Source: Apium graveolens (taxonomy: Eukaryota > Streptophyta > Magnoliopsida > Apiales > Apiaceae). From it: a stretch of 64,000 bases of DNA. The notes below the pieces were generated by a model, which worked only from the letters and a program-made list of their open reading frames with translations, did not search any database and was not told the DNA's origin. Location: contig NC_133647.1 of NCBI RefSeq assembly GCF_009905375.1, positions 79,467,583 to 79,531,582 of the forward strand, given 5' to 3'. This document shows, in pieces, positions 9,832-22,116 of the stretch (position 1 is the first letter of the stretch; the number at the start of each line of letters is the position of its first letter). The position numbers and the translations under genes are program-made.

Positions 9832-11705
9832 TGTTGGTGAGATTGTGAAGTTGTATGAATTGTAGACATTGTAACTCAACACTAGAACATGACAGGTAAA
9901 TAATACTACGTCTACACAAGAAATCAGGAAGAAATAAAGACAAGGTAAATATAAAGAATCAAAAGATTAGAAGAAGGCTTGGAGTCTGTTTATAGGTCAA
10001 TGAAAAAAGTTCATTATTATGTGCAAGCCTCAGTGAAGAATAAAGGTTAAAGACTTTCAGGGTTTCAGAAATGATGAAGATTTAGTGTAAAAGTGCCACC
10101 AGAGGATTTTGGTGTATTAGCATTGATTGAAGATAGATAGTGTTTGAAGCATAGGAATCTGAAGAATGAAAGACAGGGTATAGACAAAGGCTAAAGAAGA
10201 CAGCTGCAGTATTGAAGTTATACTGACTGAAATGAGTTCATTTATATGTTCATGCATCAGTGAAGAACAGTGAATGAATTATTCAAGATTGTAGTAACAA
10301 TGAAGTTCTTTTCTAAGTGTCAGAAAGGATTTCAGTGAAAGTACAGTTTTTATTGATAGTCAATTTTTAAAGCAATGAACTTGTTTCAAGCTAAACAGTG
10401 TAATCAAGGATATGATACGAAGACCTGAATCGAAGCTAGTCGTCTGTGAACCAGACCAGTTGCACTAAGCGTCAATAATTTGTGAAAGGAGTCCGAGTAT
10501 TATCATTAGAAGAATTGTTAATTTGAAGAACGTACTTGGATTGAATGTTTATTTTTTAAAGTACGAGAAGAAGTGTGCAGGGTATACAACTAAACAGCTC
10601 GAGGAATTGGCTAAGTTCAAAGTTTAATTACTAACTTAAATAAATTTATTAAATGGACTTTAATTTAGTTTATTTAATAAAATTAAAATGATTTATTTCA
10701 TAAACTTTAAATATATTTATTTTATAAATCTAAATTAGTTTATTTATATAAATTATATTTAAGTTTATTTTATAAATTAATTAAGTTACAATTTAAACTT
10801 AAATTAGAAAAATTGTTAATTTACTTTGCAAAGGGCTGCCATTTTCAGTTTATTTCTCAGGGACCTACTAGTAAATCAATACCGCCATTTGGTTTCTAAT
10901 TGTAAAAGAAATACAAGGCAATCATGCTTCTCCTTATCACTGGTCGCAAGTAACATTTCTCCTAGGATGATGCAGTCGCCAGTTAGGCTACAAGAGAGTG
11001 TCCTAGGTCGCAACTCACATCAACCTTGAATAATTCAAGTGCCAAACCTCTGTCTCCTAGTCGCAAGTAAAGAAGAAAAGTAGCCCCTGGTCGCAAGTCA
11101 ACTCTCAGCCACAACTTTATTGGATACATAAATTAATTTATAAGGCTCACAATCAACCATGTAAAATAATTTATGTTCAAAGTCTACACTTGAAGCAGAT
11201 ACAAGCTCAGTTGTTCTGTTCATCTTCTCTCTCACAAGAACTGAAGAATTGAAGCAAAGAGAGACAGAGGAGATACACACTTAAATTTATATCTGTTAAT
11301 CTTCTCACCGAAGTAATGTTATAATTCTCGATTTAACTCTTGCAATTTCATAGGGGCTATTATAAACGTTACGCGGTAATTAAATTCTCAGTCAAACAAA
11401 AGCTATATCTTTTTTATAGGATTTAGTTTGTTGATCTTTGTAGTAGCTAGGAACTTTGTTCTTCTTGGATTACAGCCAGTTATTTATTTACCAGAATGTA
11501 GCAACCCCTCGCGGATTTATATATGAATATATATTTCTCCGAATATCTTTTGATCCTTGTTTTAATGTCCTAAACACTATTCACCTCAAGAACACGGAAC
11601 CACTAACCGAACACTAAATTATTTATCCGCAAAAGATTTAAAAGAATTTTTTAACTTGATGAGTATCGTATTCAACCCCCCTTCTAGATACTTCGGGACC
11701 TAACA
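9832..11705 (+). repeat. 3' LTR of element B (about 1874 bp)
   Basis: It starts TGTTGGTGAG right after the polypurine tract and ends GGGACCTAACA. The last 40 bases resemble the end of the LTR of element E. The central part (10900-11100) repeats GGTCGCAAGT-like motifs. With the 5' LTR outside the window the start is inferred from the polypurine tract and TG/CA ends. Confidence 0.75.
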
Positions 11706-14271
11706 CTTGAGAGACTCGCATCGCCTTGTGTTGGTATTTGTAGATGTTACCTTATATTTTCTTCATAAATATTTTGAAATTTTCTAAGTGCTTTAAGATA
11801 ACTGATTGAGTCTTCAAATAATTCTCCTTGCTGACAAATTAACATGCATTGAGATTGATTTGTAATGTACAGATGTATAGACTGACCCATCATCAATCCC
11901 CAGTGAGGTCAAGAAGCCTCACATTGCAAGATGTTAAGTTTGGGGCCTCGTATTGCTAGATGTTGGCTTTGCCCTGCAATTTTTCATGTTCGTGGAAGCA
12001 TTTATGTAGTACCGCTACCTCCGATTCCTTGTTATTATTGTAGATGTGATGATGAATTAAAATATTGTAGAGCTCTTCTCATGTTATTTGAATTAATACC
12101 ATATGTCCAACATTATCACGACTCACATGATCTCTTCAATGCTACCCCGAGGGGATGAGGACTCATCAATGCTATCCAGGGGTGATTACCACCAATGTCT
12201 TCATGTAATTTATTTTGAAGTAAATTCCTTATTCTCTATCCACACACCTCAGTAGCAATGAGTTAAAGCCTCCCTTGTAGATAACTTTTTCATAAACAAC
12301 ATATAACGTCATTTGTTACTTGATATTTCATATTTCCATCCTATTTTGAGGTAGATTCCCTATTTTGACATATTCCCTGGTAGGTTCATCAATGTGGAAC
12401 CTGGGGTCACTATCTCAATGGGGAATTCATCAGACACGCTAGCCTTGACTTGAAATTCTAAGGAAAACAATTCCAAGTCGTATGCCCTCTCCTTGAGATC
12501 CCAACTTTTTTAACACATCTGCCTCATGATTTTATTTTATTAGGATGCTTTATCCTACTTCCATATCCAGAGCTAGCTTGAGGTCATGTATAAGAGCCTC
12601 ATCAACATATAGGGCACATTTGGCACGTTCTCGAGGGGTTTTACCCACCTTGAGGTTGCTATAAGAGCCCTAAAGTCTTCCTCATAATGAGGTGGGAACT
12701 CAAGCATGAAGTTGGCCAATGCTTGACCCTTTAAAGATCCTTGAGGCTAATAAGCCTCATCAAAGTGTCCTAACTCCACAATTTACTTAAGGAGGGGCCC
12801 TAGGCTTAAGTTCTAAGAGGCCTCGTCATACTCGTGTCGCATCAAAGCTATACAGGGCATAAAGGCTCATTAGTGCTCAATTAAAGTCTTCATAATAATC
12901 CAAGTGTGGCGGGTTCCCCCCACCTCAATCCTATCTTTTGATGAGAGTCGGAGCTCCTGTTAGGGAAGTTGGGCCAGTGCACCTGTTAGAGTGGTGAACA
13001 TGAATCCTTTACAGAAGTGAGCCTAAATCCCCTGAATATGTGAGCCCGAATCCCTTGGATATGTGATCCCGAATCCCTTGGAGATGTGATCCTAGATCTC
13101 TTGGAAAGGTAAGCCCAAAATATTTAGGTAGATTAGCCTAGACCTCTTAGTGATATGATGAGAGCCTGAGTCACTGAGCGAGATGAGGAGATCCTGAGTC
13201 CCATCAAAGAGGTGAGCCCGGACCCCTCAGAGAGATGAGGAGAGCTTGAATCACTGTTAGAGGAGTGAGCTTGATCCTTGCTAAAGAGGAGAGCCTGGAC
13301 CCCTTAGAGAGGTCAGCCCTCTATTAGAGAGGTGTGCCTAGACCCCTTAGAGAGTTGAGTCTGAATCTTAGAGAACGAAGGGAACCTGAATTCTTCAAAA
13401 GAAATGTCCCAATTTTTTTAGTGAGAAGATTGTGTTATCGGTTTTACAACTTAACGCAAGAGCACGTACGCAACAAGTAGTATATAAAGCGTTCCCACGA
13501 AGACTGTTACAAACTTGTTAAATACCAATTACTATTTTTCCTTCAATTCAAGTCAAATAAAAATCAAGAAAGTGTTTATTAAATTACCACTAAATATTTA
13601 AACCAACACAAATATCGAATAATAAATTCTAAGAAAAAAACTAGGCCTTTAACTTCATCTAATGTTCTTCAACAAATTTCTAATTTAACCTCTATTTTCG
13701 TGGTCTAACTGCTAGTCTAAGAAAATCATGTACTCAAAATGACCTTCTGAATCTCAAGTGACTCTATTTTATGCAATAACACCCATATTCCTGTGTAGAA
13801 TTTAAAACAATATTAAGTTTGGTCTTAATTGGACTTTTTAGAGTGTTTAGGTATATTCATATCTTAACCACGAATTAATATGAATATTAATCCTAAGATA
13901 TATTGGTTGGGCCTTAACTTAGGGTTTCACTTCCAAGTCCTCCTAAATTATGAAATCAATCTCAAGGGTGATCAATCTTTGAGAAGCATTAAAGACAAAC
14001 CAATATAAACAACTAATATGACCACAAAAACAGAAAGAAAAGATTATAACTTATATATTAACAAAAGAATCCATTAAAGGACTAGAGAGAAAATTAGTTC
14101 ATCATCTCAAAAGAAAACAATACACGAGAGTATGTAAATATGATGGGAAAGTAAGGAGAAAATATAAAATATGTAGATGTAGTAATCGCTTCTTCTTGAG
14201 CTTTTTCCCTCTTAAGCATAGCCTCTCTTTTCTTCTCCAGGAACATTATACCTAATAATAATATCTGATGT
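11706..14271. other. Decayed repeat-rich DNA, no gene seen
   Basis: No recognisable coding sequence. At 12990-13400 a degenerate short repeat with GAGCCTGAATCCCTTGGAGA-like words recurs every 30-40 bases. A related patch is at 22580-22740 on the other side of element C. These look like remains of an older retroelement into which C was inserted, but I cannot assign a family. Confidence 0.4.
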
Positions 14272-15221
14272 TGTTATGGGGAGAATTTCATATAACAGTA
14301 TTTTGGAGGTTATTGGCCGTAATAAAGATAAAATATGGTGCTATGGGGCGGAGGAAGGCTATGTATGATGGTCGCTGAGCTTTTATGTTGACTCCTTAAG
14401 AAATAATAGGGTTTTTGTTATCTTTATCAAGTGTTGACTCCTGTATCATACAAGTGCCTACGTACCCTATTTATAGGGATCAAGCCTCATGTAGTTCTTG
14501 GGGAACAAGTCACATAGGATAGGGTTATGGTTCTTCGACCCGTACAACCCAAGCCCATGATAAAGTAAGGCCTTCAGCCAATTAGTCACGTAAATCTCGA
14601 GTGGCTCCCCACGCTTCCAATAATCTCACGTTATCTCCGTATTTTTTCTCGTGATTGTAGGAATACCCGTATCGGCCCCGAAATCTACGAGCAACTCAGT
14701 CATCTATGAGTCACTTTCCGTGTTACACACAAAGTCCTCTAACGCGGGCCGTCCTGGTTGACTCGGCTCATACCGCATTTTCTCTAAATCAATATATAAG
14801 ATGTTTACTTCATTTTCCACAAGATATGAGCTCATGGGCCCAGCTCGCATATAAGCACATGAGCTCAGCTCATTTATGGGTACCTAAGACCAGCCCGTAT
14901 ATGATGGGCAGGCATCCCATTAATCCCAATTATAAGTTGATGCTAGCCCATGAGCCCAACTCACATGTGAACACACTCTTTCATATGATGGTCTGCATAC
15001 GAGCTTAGTATAAATAATATGGGCCTAGCTCGTGCTACCAACCTCTATGCCTAGCTCGCACGTCGTGAGCCCAGCTCACACATCAATCTGTGATCCCAGC
15101 TTGCATGTTGTGAGCCCAACTCACACATCAGTTCTTGAGCCCAGCTCACATGTGGGATCCTAGTTCTTCAATATACCCATAGGGACCTGTTTAGGGCTCA
15201 TGACCGAAAACGGACATAACA
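14272..15221 (-). repeat. 3' LTR of element C (950 bp)
   Basis: Starts TGTTATGGGG and ends GGACATAACA on the plus strand. The right half has short degenerate repeats of GAGCCCAGCTCGCACAT type. The inside neighbour ACTATGCCCCAAAATTC is the complement of a polypurine tract. Confidence 0.9.
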
Positions 15222-15439
15222 ACTATGCCCCAAAATTCTTGGTCACATCTTGAGGCTAGAAATTTTATAACACTTGATTTCTTGCTCTTGTGAGTGCGAG
15301 CCCACGAGGTCAATAGTGGTTGACTCGCATTCCTTCCAACAGTCACGACTTTTAATTATTTGACAGTTATAAGACAGCTGGCATAGGGATATGTGTCATC
15401 CTTTGAGATGATAACACATGTTAATACAATCTTCTCTAT

Positions 15440-17080
15440 CCTATCCCCTATAAATATGTGAGATCTTTATTTCATTTCTGACATTTCCAAGAACAGTTAA
15501 CAAATTGCTGTCCATTTTGCTCAAGAATCTACCACAGAAGAAACAATCATCACCACAAGAGTTGCTACCGGCGACGATATTCTCTGGAAACAGATTCATC
15601 AGGATCATCCTTTGAATCATCTACAGGTACCCCTTTGATCCAAAATCATACGTTCTCATCCTTGTTTATTCATATGCACCATGCAAGCACACATCACCTG
15701 CTCGACGCGAGTTCACACACAATCACCAACTGCGATGCGAGCCCGTTTGCTCGCGTAGACTTTAGGCGCAACTCCGTGTGTGATGCGAGGACACTTAGGT
15801 ATGACCCCATATTTATTTTATATTTTTTAGGGCCGCACACTAACATCCACCATTTCTTATAGATGTCGAGTGCGTCTTCTGCTCGCTTCCACGGGTCATC
15901 TCGTTCTTCCTCTAGCCTGACTCGCTCTTCAGCTACTACATCTCCTTTGAACCAATATCCACCTGAGCAACGAGGCTCAAAGGACTTCCAACGCGAGCTC
16001 ACCTCCATTTCTGGATGCCTTACCCAACCTATTTCTCCTGGATCCGCTATCACCCCACAGGGAGCCATGAACGTAGCCAGAGTTGAAAATGAGATGCAAG
16101 CTAGTGGTTCCAACTTGCTGAACATCCATCTCGACCCCAACCCTGAAGATTACACCAGGGAGACCAATATTTACAATTGAAGAAATAGACCTGTGGACCT
16201 CTCCAATATTTTTCCATCACTTAGAGTAGAGGAACTTTTAAGACCCGAGCCCACTCCTATCGACAAAGAACGGGCGGAGGAGATTCTGAGAGAAATGGCT
16301 CGGGAGAGAGAGGCACGCCTTAAGCAAACTGCATCCAATGACCTCGACCCCATTTAGGTTGATTCTGAATCAACCGACAACGCCTTGGGGAGTGCATAGT
16401 ACAACACCAATAGAGGCAAGAAGCTAGTCTCTATGGAATATCCCATTCTCGGACTCGAAGGCGAGGAGGAGGACTCGTACTGGTCTTACAACTCTTCTAA
16501 GAGCGAGGAGGTGGCAGATGTGATAATCCTGATCAAGATCTGTAATTACAACTATGCCCCACGCCTAAACCATATGTGCCTCCTTCTCAGCCTGAGCTAG
16601 AGGGCGAGATCATTTTTGGAAGACAAATTAATTCGGACGGGAAAGAGTATTCGACTTCGGCCCAAGAGTAGACAAAAACTCTTGCTTGTTGTGACCTCGC
16701 ATCTTTTCTTATTCAAAACCACTTGGCCGAAATTATCGACCAGTTCCAGCTCAAGGGTCATGTTATTCTGCCCAGGCCGCACATGCGATGCTACAGGTTC
16801 AACCACCCCGAAAACGGGGGCAGGGTACCACGCATGATTCTTTTCACCTTCCTTCTTAGGCTAGATATTTCTTTCCTATCTATCCATTTATCAAGGATGT
16901 CTGCGAGTACTACCAGCTCGCTCCGATTCAGATAAATCCCAATGGGTACAGGGCCACTATAACCCTATACATTATGTAGCATAGGTGCAGATTCCCACCC
17001 ATTATCGTGAGGCAGTTGAGTTATTTCTTGAACTTAAATCACTCGCCCAACGACTTCGGATATTTCCATTAAAAGGGTTG
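15440..17080 (+). pseudogene. Antisense extra ORF of element C with own promoter and 5' UTR intron
   Basis: On the strand opposite to gag-pol there is a TATA box (TATAAATA, 15449-15456), a leader, a probable intron 15627-15862 (CTACAG/GTACCC to TTCTTATAG), and an ATG at 15863 directly after the splice acceptor. The frame starts with a Ser/Thr-rich 106-codon stretch, then continues with stops through an acidic region. From about 16560 it encodes a segment resembling the plant 'putative gypsy type transposon' domain (Transposase_28 as I recall): CYRFNHPENGGR, PFIKDVCEYYQLAP, QINPNGYRATITLY, with one frameshift near 16863. The end is lost at the junction with RT. Domain assignment is from memory of motifs. 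Confidence 0.6.
15449..15456 (+). promoter_or_regulatory. TATA box for the antisense ORF of element C
   Basis: TATAAATA lies in the sequence CCCCTATAAATATGTGAG, about 410 bp before the ATG and about 180 bp before the 5' UTR intron. The leader after it is CA-rich, like plant 5' UTRs. Confidence 0.5.
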
Positions 17081-17099
17081 CCGAGGTGCTCCTTTATGT

Positions 17100-18022
17100 T
17101 CTGGAATGTGTCTTCACACTCCTTTGTCCTTTAAAAGTTCTTCACCACACCCTGGATTGCTTTAAAAAATTCTGGCATCTATCAGAGGATCTTGAGACAA
17201 AGTGGTTCAAAGGGGCCACTTGTCCTATCAAGCTGTGCACATCTTTCACCCTTCGTGGAGATTTCATCTCGAGTAGGGCTCGTATCTTGGCGGGGTTGAC
17301 TTCAATACCCCTATGGTTGGCAATAAATCCCAAAAACTTCTCAGAACCGACCTCGAACACACATTTTTGGGGATTGAGCTTCATCTTATACTCCCTCAAG
17401 ATCTGGAACATGTCTGATAGGTGATGGACAAGATCCTTTGCCTCCTTCAACTTCACCAACATATTATCCACATACGCCTTCATAGATTTTCCCAGTTGGT
17501 GTTTGAACATCTTGTTCACCAACCTTTGGTAGGTTGCTCCAGCATTAAGGAGCACGAAGGGCATCCTGATGTAACAATAGAGGCCCCGATCAGTGAGAAA
17601 GGAGGTGTGCTCCTGATCTGTCCCATACATTGGGAGTTGATTATATCCCGAATAAGCATCCATAAAGCTAAGTAATGCGTGCCCAACCATAAAATCAACC
17701 AGTTGGTCGATCCAGGGTAGAGGAAAGTTATCCTTTGGGCATGCTTTTTTGAGGTCAGTGAAGTCTACACATGTCCTCCATTTGCCATTTGGTTTCTTGA
17801 CAAGCGTTGGGTTTGCCAGCCATATTGGTAGAAAGCTTCCCTCATGAGCCCTGCCTCTATCAGTCTATCTACTTCTTCCTTGAGGGCCTTTGCCCTTTCT
17901 CCACAGATCGGCCGCCTCTTCCGTATAACCACCTTCTTTTTTGGATCTAAGTTGAGCCTGTGGCACATGACATTTGGGTCAATCCCTACCATATCAGAGT
18001 GTGACCATGAAAAGACAACCAT
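17100..18022 (-). pseudogene. Gypsy reverse transcriptase of element C, incomplete
   Basis: Minus-strand frames give the RT start (GIDPNVMCHRLNLDP, KEEVDRLIEAG), a frameshift near 17825, then LLSFMDAYSGYNQ, a GATYQRLVNKMF block and the catalytic box written YVDNMLVK, where the second Asp of YVDD is replaced by Asn. The sequence ends after the connection region (PLNHFVSRSSDRC) at about 17145 and passes directly into the antisense ORF region. RNase H and integrase are absent, so this copy could not encode its own replication. Confidence 0.88.
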
Positions 18023-19140
18023 TTCTTCTCAAGAATTGAGTCAGGTCTTCTCTTAGCTCGGGGCTTAAGTTAGACCCTATTCTAAGCACCCTGGAAGGAT
18101 CATTCGAGTTCACCAAAACTAGGATTGTGTCTTCTGCTTCCCCGACCCACTCCACCATTGGGTGCATTCTCTGGTCCAAGTCTGCCCATGCCTCACTAGT
18201 CTCTCAACACTTCCGTGATTTTCAAACCTTATATCTCTTCGAGCTCGGGCTGGTGAGCTCGAACAGATTTACCAAATGTTCAGAAGTCATGGTGACCGTG
18301 CGGCTGACTCTGTTGGGCAGATCTATAATTGTTGTTGTTTTTTCATGTGCCCACTTCCTTTTCTTAAGCCTCGGAGTAACTTTCTCCAGGCTCTTTTCTT
18401 CATCACTTGCTTCTTCTACAATCCCCTCTTGTACCAACATGATGGGCTGAGAGGCCTCCATTAGCAGGGCCCCTGGGCACGGATCCACTTGAATCCCCAA
18501 GTGCTCAAAATAGTTCTCCGGTAGCTCCTCGATTGAGATCATGTTGCAAGTCTTGTGTCCCACAAGACGTACCCTTTTCCTCCCCTCAACTTCTTCCATG
18601 AGGACATCACCTCCTTCTTGATGGATTTCATCTTTCGATGGATTTCTCAACTCTGCTGCCTTAAGTGCCTGGTTGTAGAAAATTTTTGATTCGTATTGAC
18701 AGCTTTTCAAGAAGCCTACCCCCGTGGGAGTTGAGAATTTTACTACTGTCATGTGGTGGATCGAGGTCACCATCCTCATTGTGCTCATGAGGGGTCTGTC
18801 GACTATAATGTTATACGCATAAGGCTGATCTACGACCATAAATATGGCAATTTGTATGGCCATATAAGGATCTTCTCCCAAATTCACTGGGAACCATATT
18901 GTCCCCTTTACTCCAATCAAGTTTCATGTGAACTTATACAGGTGCCCACCTGCCGAGGTGAGTTCTTTGTCGAACAACCCTAGTTTCTTGTAGGCATCAT
19001 AAGTCAAAACGTCAGCCGAGCTCCTGGTATCCATCAATGCTCGGTGAACATTCATCGTCTCAATCTTCATTTTTATGACCAGGGCATCAGTATGTGGGTA
19101 ATGAACCCACTTGGCATCATTTTTCCGAAACATGATGTCA
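18023..19140 (-). pseudogene. Gypsy protease and linker of element C
   Basis: Frames at 18924-19133 and 18222-18920 give HRALMDTRSSADVLTYDAY, matching the aspartic protease motif of Tat-like elements (normally DTGSSAD); Gly is replaced by Arg here. Downstream is a typical Tat protease block (YNIIVDRPLM), followed by an acidic linker to RT with stops. Confidence 0.8.
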
Positions 19141-21110
19141 TCATCCTCCCTTTAGAAGAGCTCCAGGGGATTTTGGCTCTGGTGGTTAACGTTGGTGAGG
19201 GTCTTGTCCTTCGCTTCCCGGGCATACCTATCCATTGATTTCCGGCTATCTCCACCAATATGAGACCCACCTAGAATTATATGTATGTTTTTGGCTCGAG
19301 GTACTCTCTCCTTCTCTTCTGGGGGTAGAGGAGGGATTATATGATAGTCTGTTATGTGCCTTCGAACCTCCTTAAAAACCCACTCTGTAAGCTTCCCTTG
19401 ATGGATCAACGTCTCAATCTCATCTTTGAGCCGTCTACAATCAGCCGTATCGTGTCCTGTGGCCTTGTGATATGCACAATACTTCGAAGTATCCCTCATG
19501 TTGTAGTCCGTGAGAGGGGCTGCCTTCCTGAATACCCCCTTTCCAGCATGAGTAGCATATATATGGTCGATGAAGGCCACGAGAGAGGTGTGTCTGCCAT
19601 TTTCTCGTATAGGGTCTCCCCGAATCCTTGGCCGTTTCTTTGCCCCAGGTAGACTTTTTTGGGCTTGAACTATGCTTATATGTCTTCCTCCTCTCATTAG
19701 GGCTCGAGGACCGGTCTCTCTTGTCTCGATAGTTCTCGCTAATTTTTAACTCCCTCAGTGACTTCTCCACCCTCTTAAAGGATTCAGCTTGCTCATAGAA
19801 TTCTGCCAAGGTCCTTGCCTCGCTAACTTGGAGGCTTTTCCAGAATTTGGATACCTCTTTCAGCCCCGCGATCAAAAAGTTATTGATGGTCTCCTCGCTG
19901 GAACCTCTCACCTTAGGAACTTCGATATTAAATCATCGAAAGTATTCTGCCAGAGGCTCCCAATCTCCCTGTTTGATATTGGCCAGCGTGGCCATAGGGG
20001 TGAGTAGTGGAAGGTGGACTGAAATTTCCTGACGAACAAATCCTCCAACTGCTACCATATCTTTATGCTATCTGGTCCCAACTTGGAAAACCATTATTAG
20101 GCACTCCCTCGGAGTGACGCTGCGAAGAGTCTGCAGCGGGTTGGCTTCGGCACGTGGTAAACCTCCATCTCAGTGTTAAACTATATAAGGTATTATGTTG
20201 GGTCAGCTTTGCCATTAAATAGGAGATCAGGATCGTGCCTAAACACTCGATGTAAGGGAGATGATCGAATAGCAGCCATGAACGGAGAAGGAGCCGTTGA
20301 GGCCGGGGGTCCCCTCTTCTCCTGCTCTATCTGGTCCAGGATCCTCCTTAGGTCTCCAACCCTGACAACTTCTCTCTCCCTGTCACCTTTTGCATTACTC
20401 GAGTGATGGGAACCCTGAGGTCGCTTATGGCATCCCCCTCCTCCGAGTCGCACCTGCGACTCCTCTTCCTGATTGACCTTGCGTTTTCGTTGTTCCTCCC
20501 TCCTGGGTGGGGTGCACTGACGTCTTCGTGGAGGAGTCGATGCATGCTTCTTTTTTGGGGTTCTTTGACCTTCAGGCTCCTTCACCTCTCTTTTTTTTCT
20601 GCAATTCTCTAACTTGAGCCTGAGGTCATGCTCATTTAGCTTCTTGCCCACGCGGTCTAGCACACTAATTGACCTTGCCTTGGACGAAGCTGGCTTTTGC
20701 CCCGATCTCTTAGAGATCTGGCTGCCCCGCTCGACCCGATCTTGGGGTATCTCATCCTATTATAGTGATGCCTCTTTCTTCTGCTTGGTCTCAGTTGCTG
20801 CATCGTTGAACTCGTGGATCGGCCGCTTTTAAGGTCCCTTGCCCTTCCAACTACGTTGGGAGACCTTGAGGCAGCGTACCTTGCGCTTAGCATTCCGGAC
20901 CGAAATTTTCTCTACCCTATACATTCGGGCATTGATCTCGTTCATCTGGTCGGCAAGGCCTTCGAGGTACGTTATGACCGCCTGCCCGTCCATGGTTGCG
21001 GGAGGTAGTGGTGGCGCCTGATTCTCCGGGGACATGTGTTCGATCCCATTTTGGTCCTTTTTCTTGCCCCCGCTTACTGGTGTCACCATTGATTTGTCCT
21101 CTTTGGTCAT
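19141..21110 (-). pseudogene. Gypsy gag of element C, frameshifted
   Basis: Gag probably began at the ATG 21110-21108, about 50 bp inside the right LTR. Pieces in different frames include a basic Arg/Lys-rich region (20193-20663), the gag core (RLFAASLRGSA, WFSKLGPDSIK, LEDLFVRKFQST), the block AEFYEQAESFKRVEKS (19441-19911) and the zinc-knuckle-like CAYHKATGHDTADCRRLKD (19152-19697). At least three frameshifts and several stops separate them. Order and motifs leave no doubt that this is a Tat-type gag. Confidence 0.85.
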
Positions 21111-21158
21111 CTTTTCTCCCTAAGATGAAACTCTTATCCCCTCATTCCAGCGCCAAAT

Positions 21159-22116
21159 GTTATGGGGAGAATTTCGTATAACAGTGTTTTGGAGGTTATT
21201 GGCCGGAATAAAGACCAAATATGGTGCTATATGGCGGAGGAAGGCTATGTATGATGGTGGTTAAGCTTGTATGTTGACTCCTCAGGAAAGAATATGGGTT
21301 TTGTTATTCTTTATCAAGTGTCGAGTCATATCTCATACAAGTACCTATGTACCCTATTTATGGGGATCAAATAGGGCAGGGTTCGGGTTCTTCGACCCGT
21401 ACAACCCAAGCCCATGATAAAGTTAGGCCTTCCCCAATTAGTCACGTAAATCTCGATCGGCTCCACACGCTTCCTACAATCTTGCGGCATCTCCGCATTT
21501 CTTCCCGTGATTGCAGGAATACCCTTTGTCGGCCCCGAAATTTACGAGCAACTCAGTCATCTATGAGTCACTTTCCATGTTACACACAAAGTCCTCTAAC
21601 ACGGGCCAACCTGGTTGCTTCAGCCCACATCGCCTTTTCTTCAAATCAATAAATAAGATGTTTCCTTCATTTTCCACAAGATGTGAGCTCATGGGCCCAG
21701 CTCGCATATGAGCATATGAGCTCAGCTCACTTATGGGCACCTGAGACTAGCTCGCATATGATGGGAAGGCAACCAATTAATCCCGATTATAAGTTGATGC
21801 TAGCCCTTGAGCACAACTTGCGTATGAATACACTCTTTCATATGATGATATGCATACGAGCTTAGTATGAATAATTTGGGCCTAGCTCGTGCTACCAACC
21901 TCTATTCCCAGCTCGCACGTCATGAGCCCAACTCGCACATCAATCTGCGAGTCCATCTTGCATATTGTGAGCCCAACTCACACATTAGTTCATGAGCCTA
22001 GCTCACATGTGGGAGCCCAATCCTCCTGTGGGAGCCCAGTCCTCTTGTGGGAGCCCAGTTCTTCAATACACCCATAGGGACCTGTTTAGGGCCCATGACC
22101 GAAAGCGGGCATAACA
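21159..22116 (-). repeat. 5' LTR of element C (958 bp)
   Basis: Same ends and sequence as 14272-15221 with scattered differences. It carries an extra copy of GTGGGAGCCCAGTCCTC near 22010-22050, so the two LTRs differ in short-repeat number. The gypsy primer-site context TTTGGCGCTGG (minus strand) is adjacent at 21148-21158. Confidence 0.9.

Larger units (their letters stand above)
8351..11705 (+). mobile_element. 3' part of SIRE-like copia element B
   Basis: Plus-strand remnant made of the C-terminal coding end of the extra ORF (8351-8494), a long 3' UTR (8495-9831), a polypurine tract and the 3' LTR (9832-11705). The first 1.4 kb is clearly related, in reverse complement, to element E between about 41820 and 40761. 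The 5' part of B lies beyond element A and outside the window. Confidence 0.85.
14272..22116 (-). mobile_element. Tat-like gypsy element C, non-autonomous
   Basis: LTRs at 14272-15221 and 21159-22116 share TGTTATGGGGAGAATTTC at the start and CATAACA at the end. Next to the right LTR is TTTGGCGCTGGAA on the minus strand, the usual gypsy primer-site context, so the element reads right to left. Flanks GATGT and AATGT differ by one base and are probably the target duplication. Gag, protease and part of RT are present with many frameshifts. RNase H and integrase are missing, and the space before the 3' LTR holds an ORF on the opposite strand. The gag motif CAYHKATGHDTADC suggests the Tat lineage. 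Confidence 0.88.

Noticed and set aside
11931..12158. 75-codon frame in the repeat-rich region
   Set aside because: Cys-containing but without recognisable pattern, in decayed repeat DNA.
13436..13500. Possible LTR start (TGTTATCGGTTTTAC)
   Set aside because: No similar sequence nearby, no primer site or polypurine tract next to it.
16616..17675. Several plus-strand frames over the RT of element C
   Set aside because: From about 17100 they are complements of the RT frame; only the part before 17080 has independent support as the antisense ORF.
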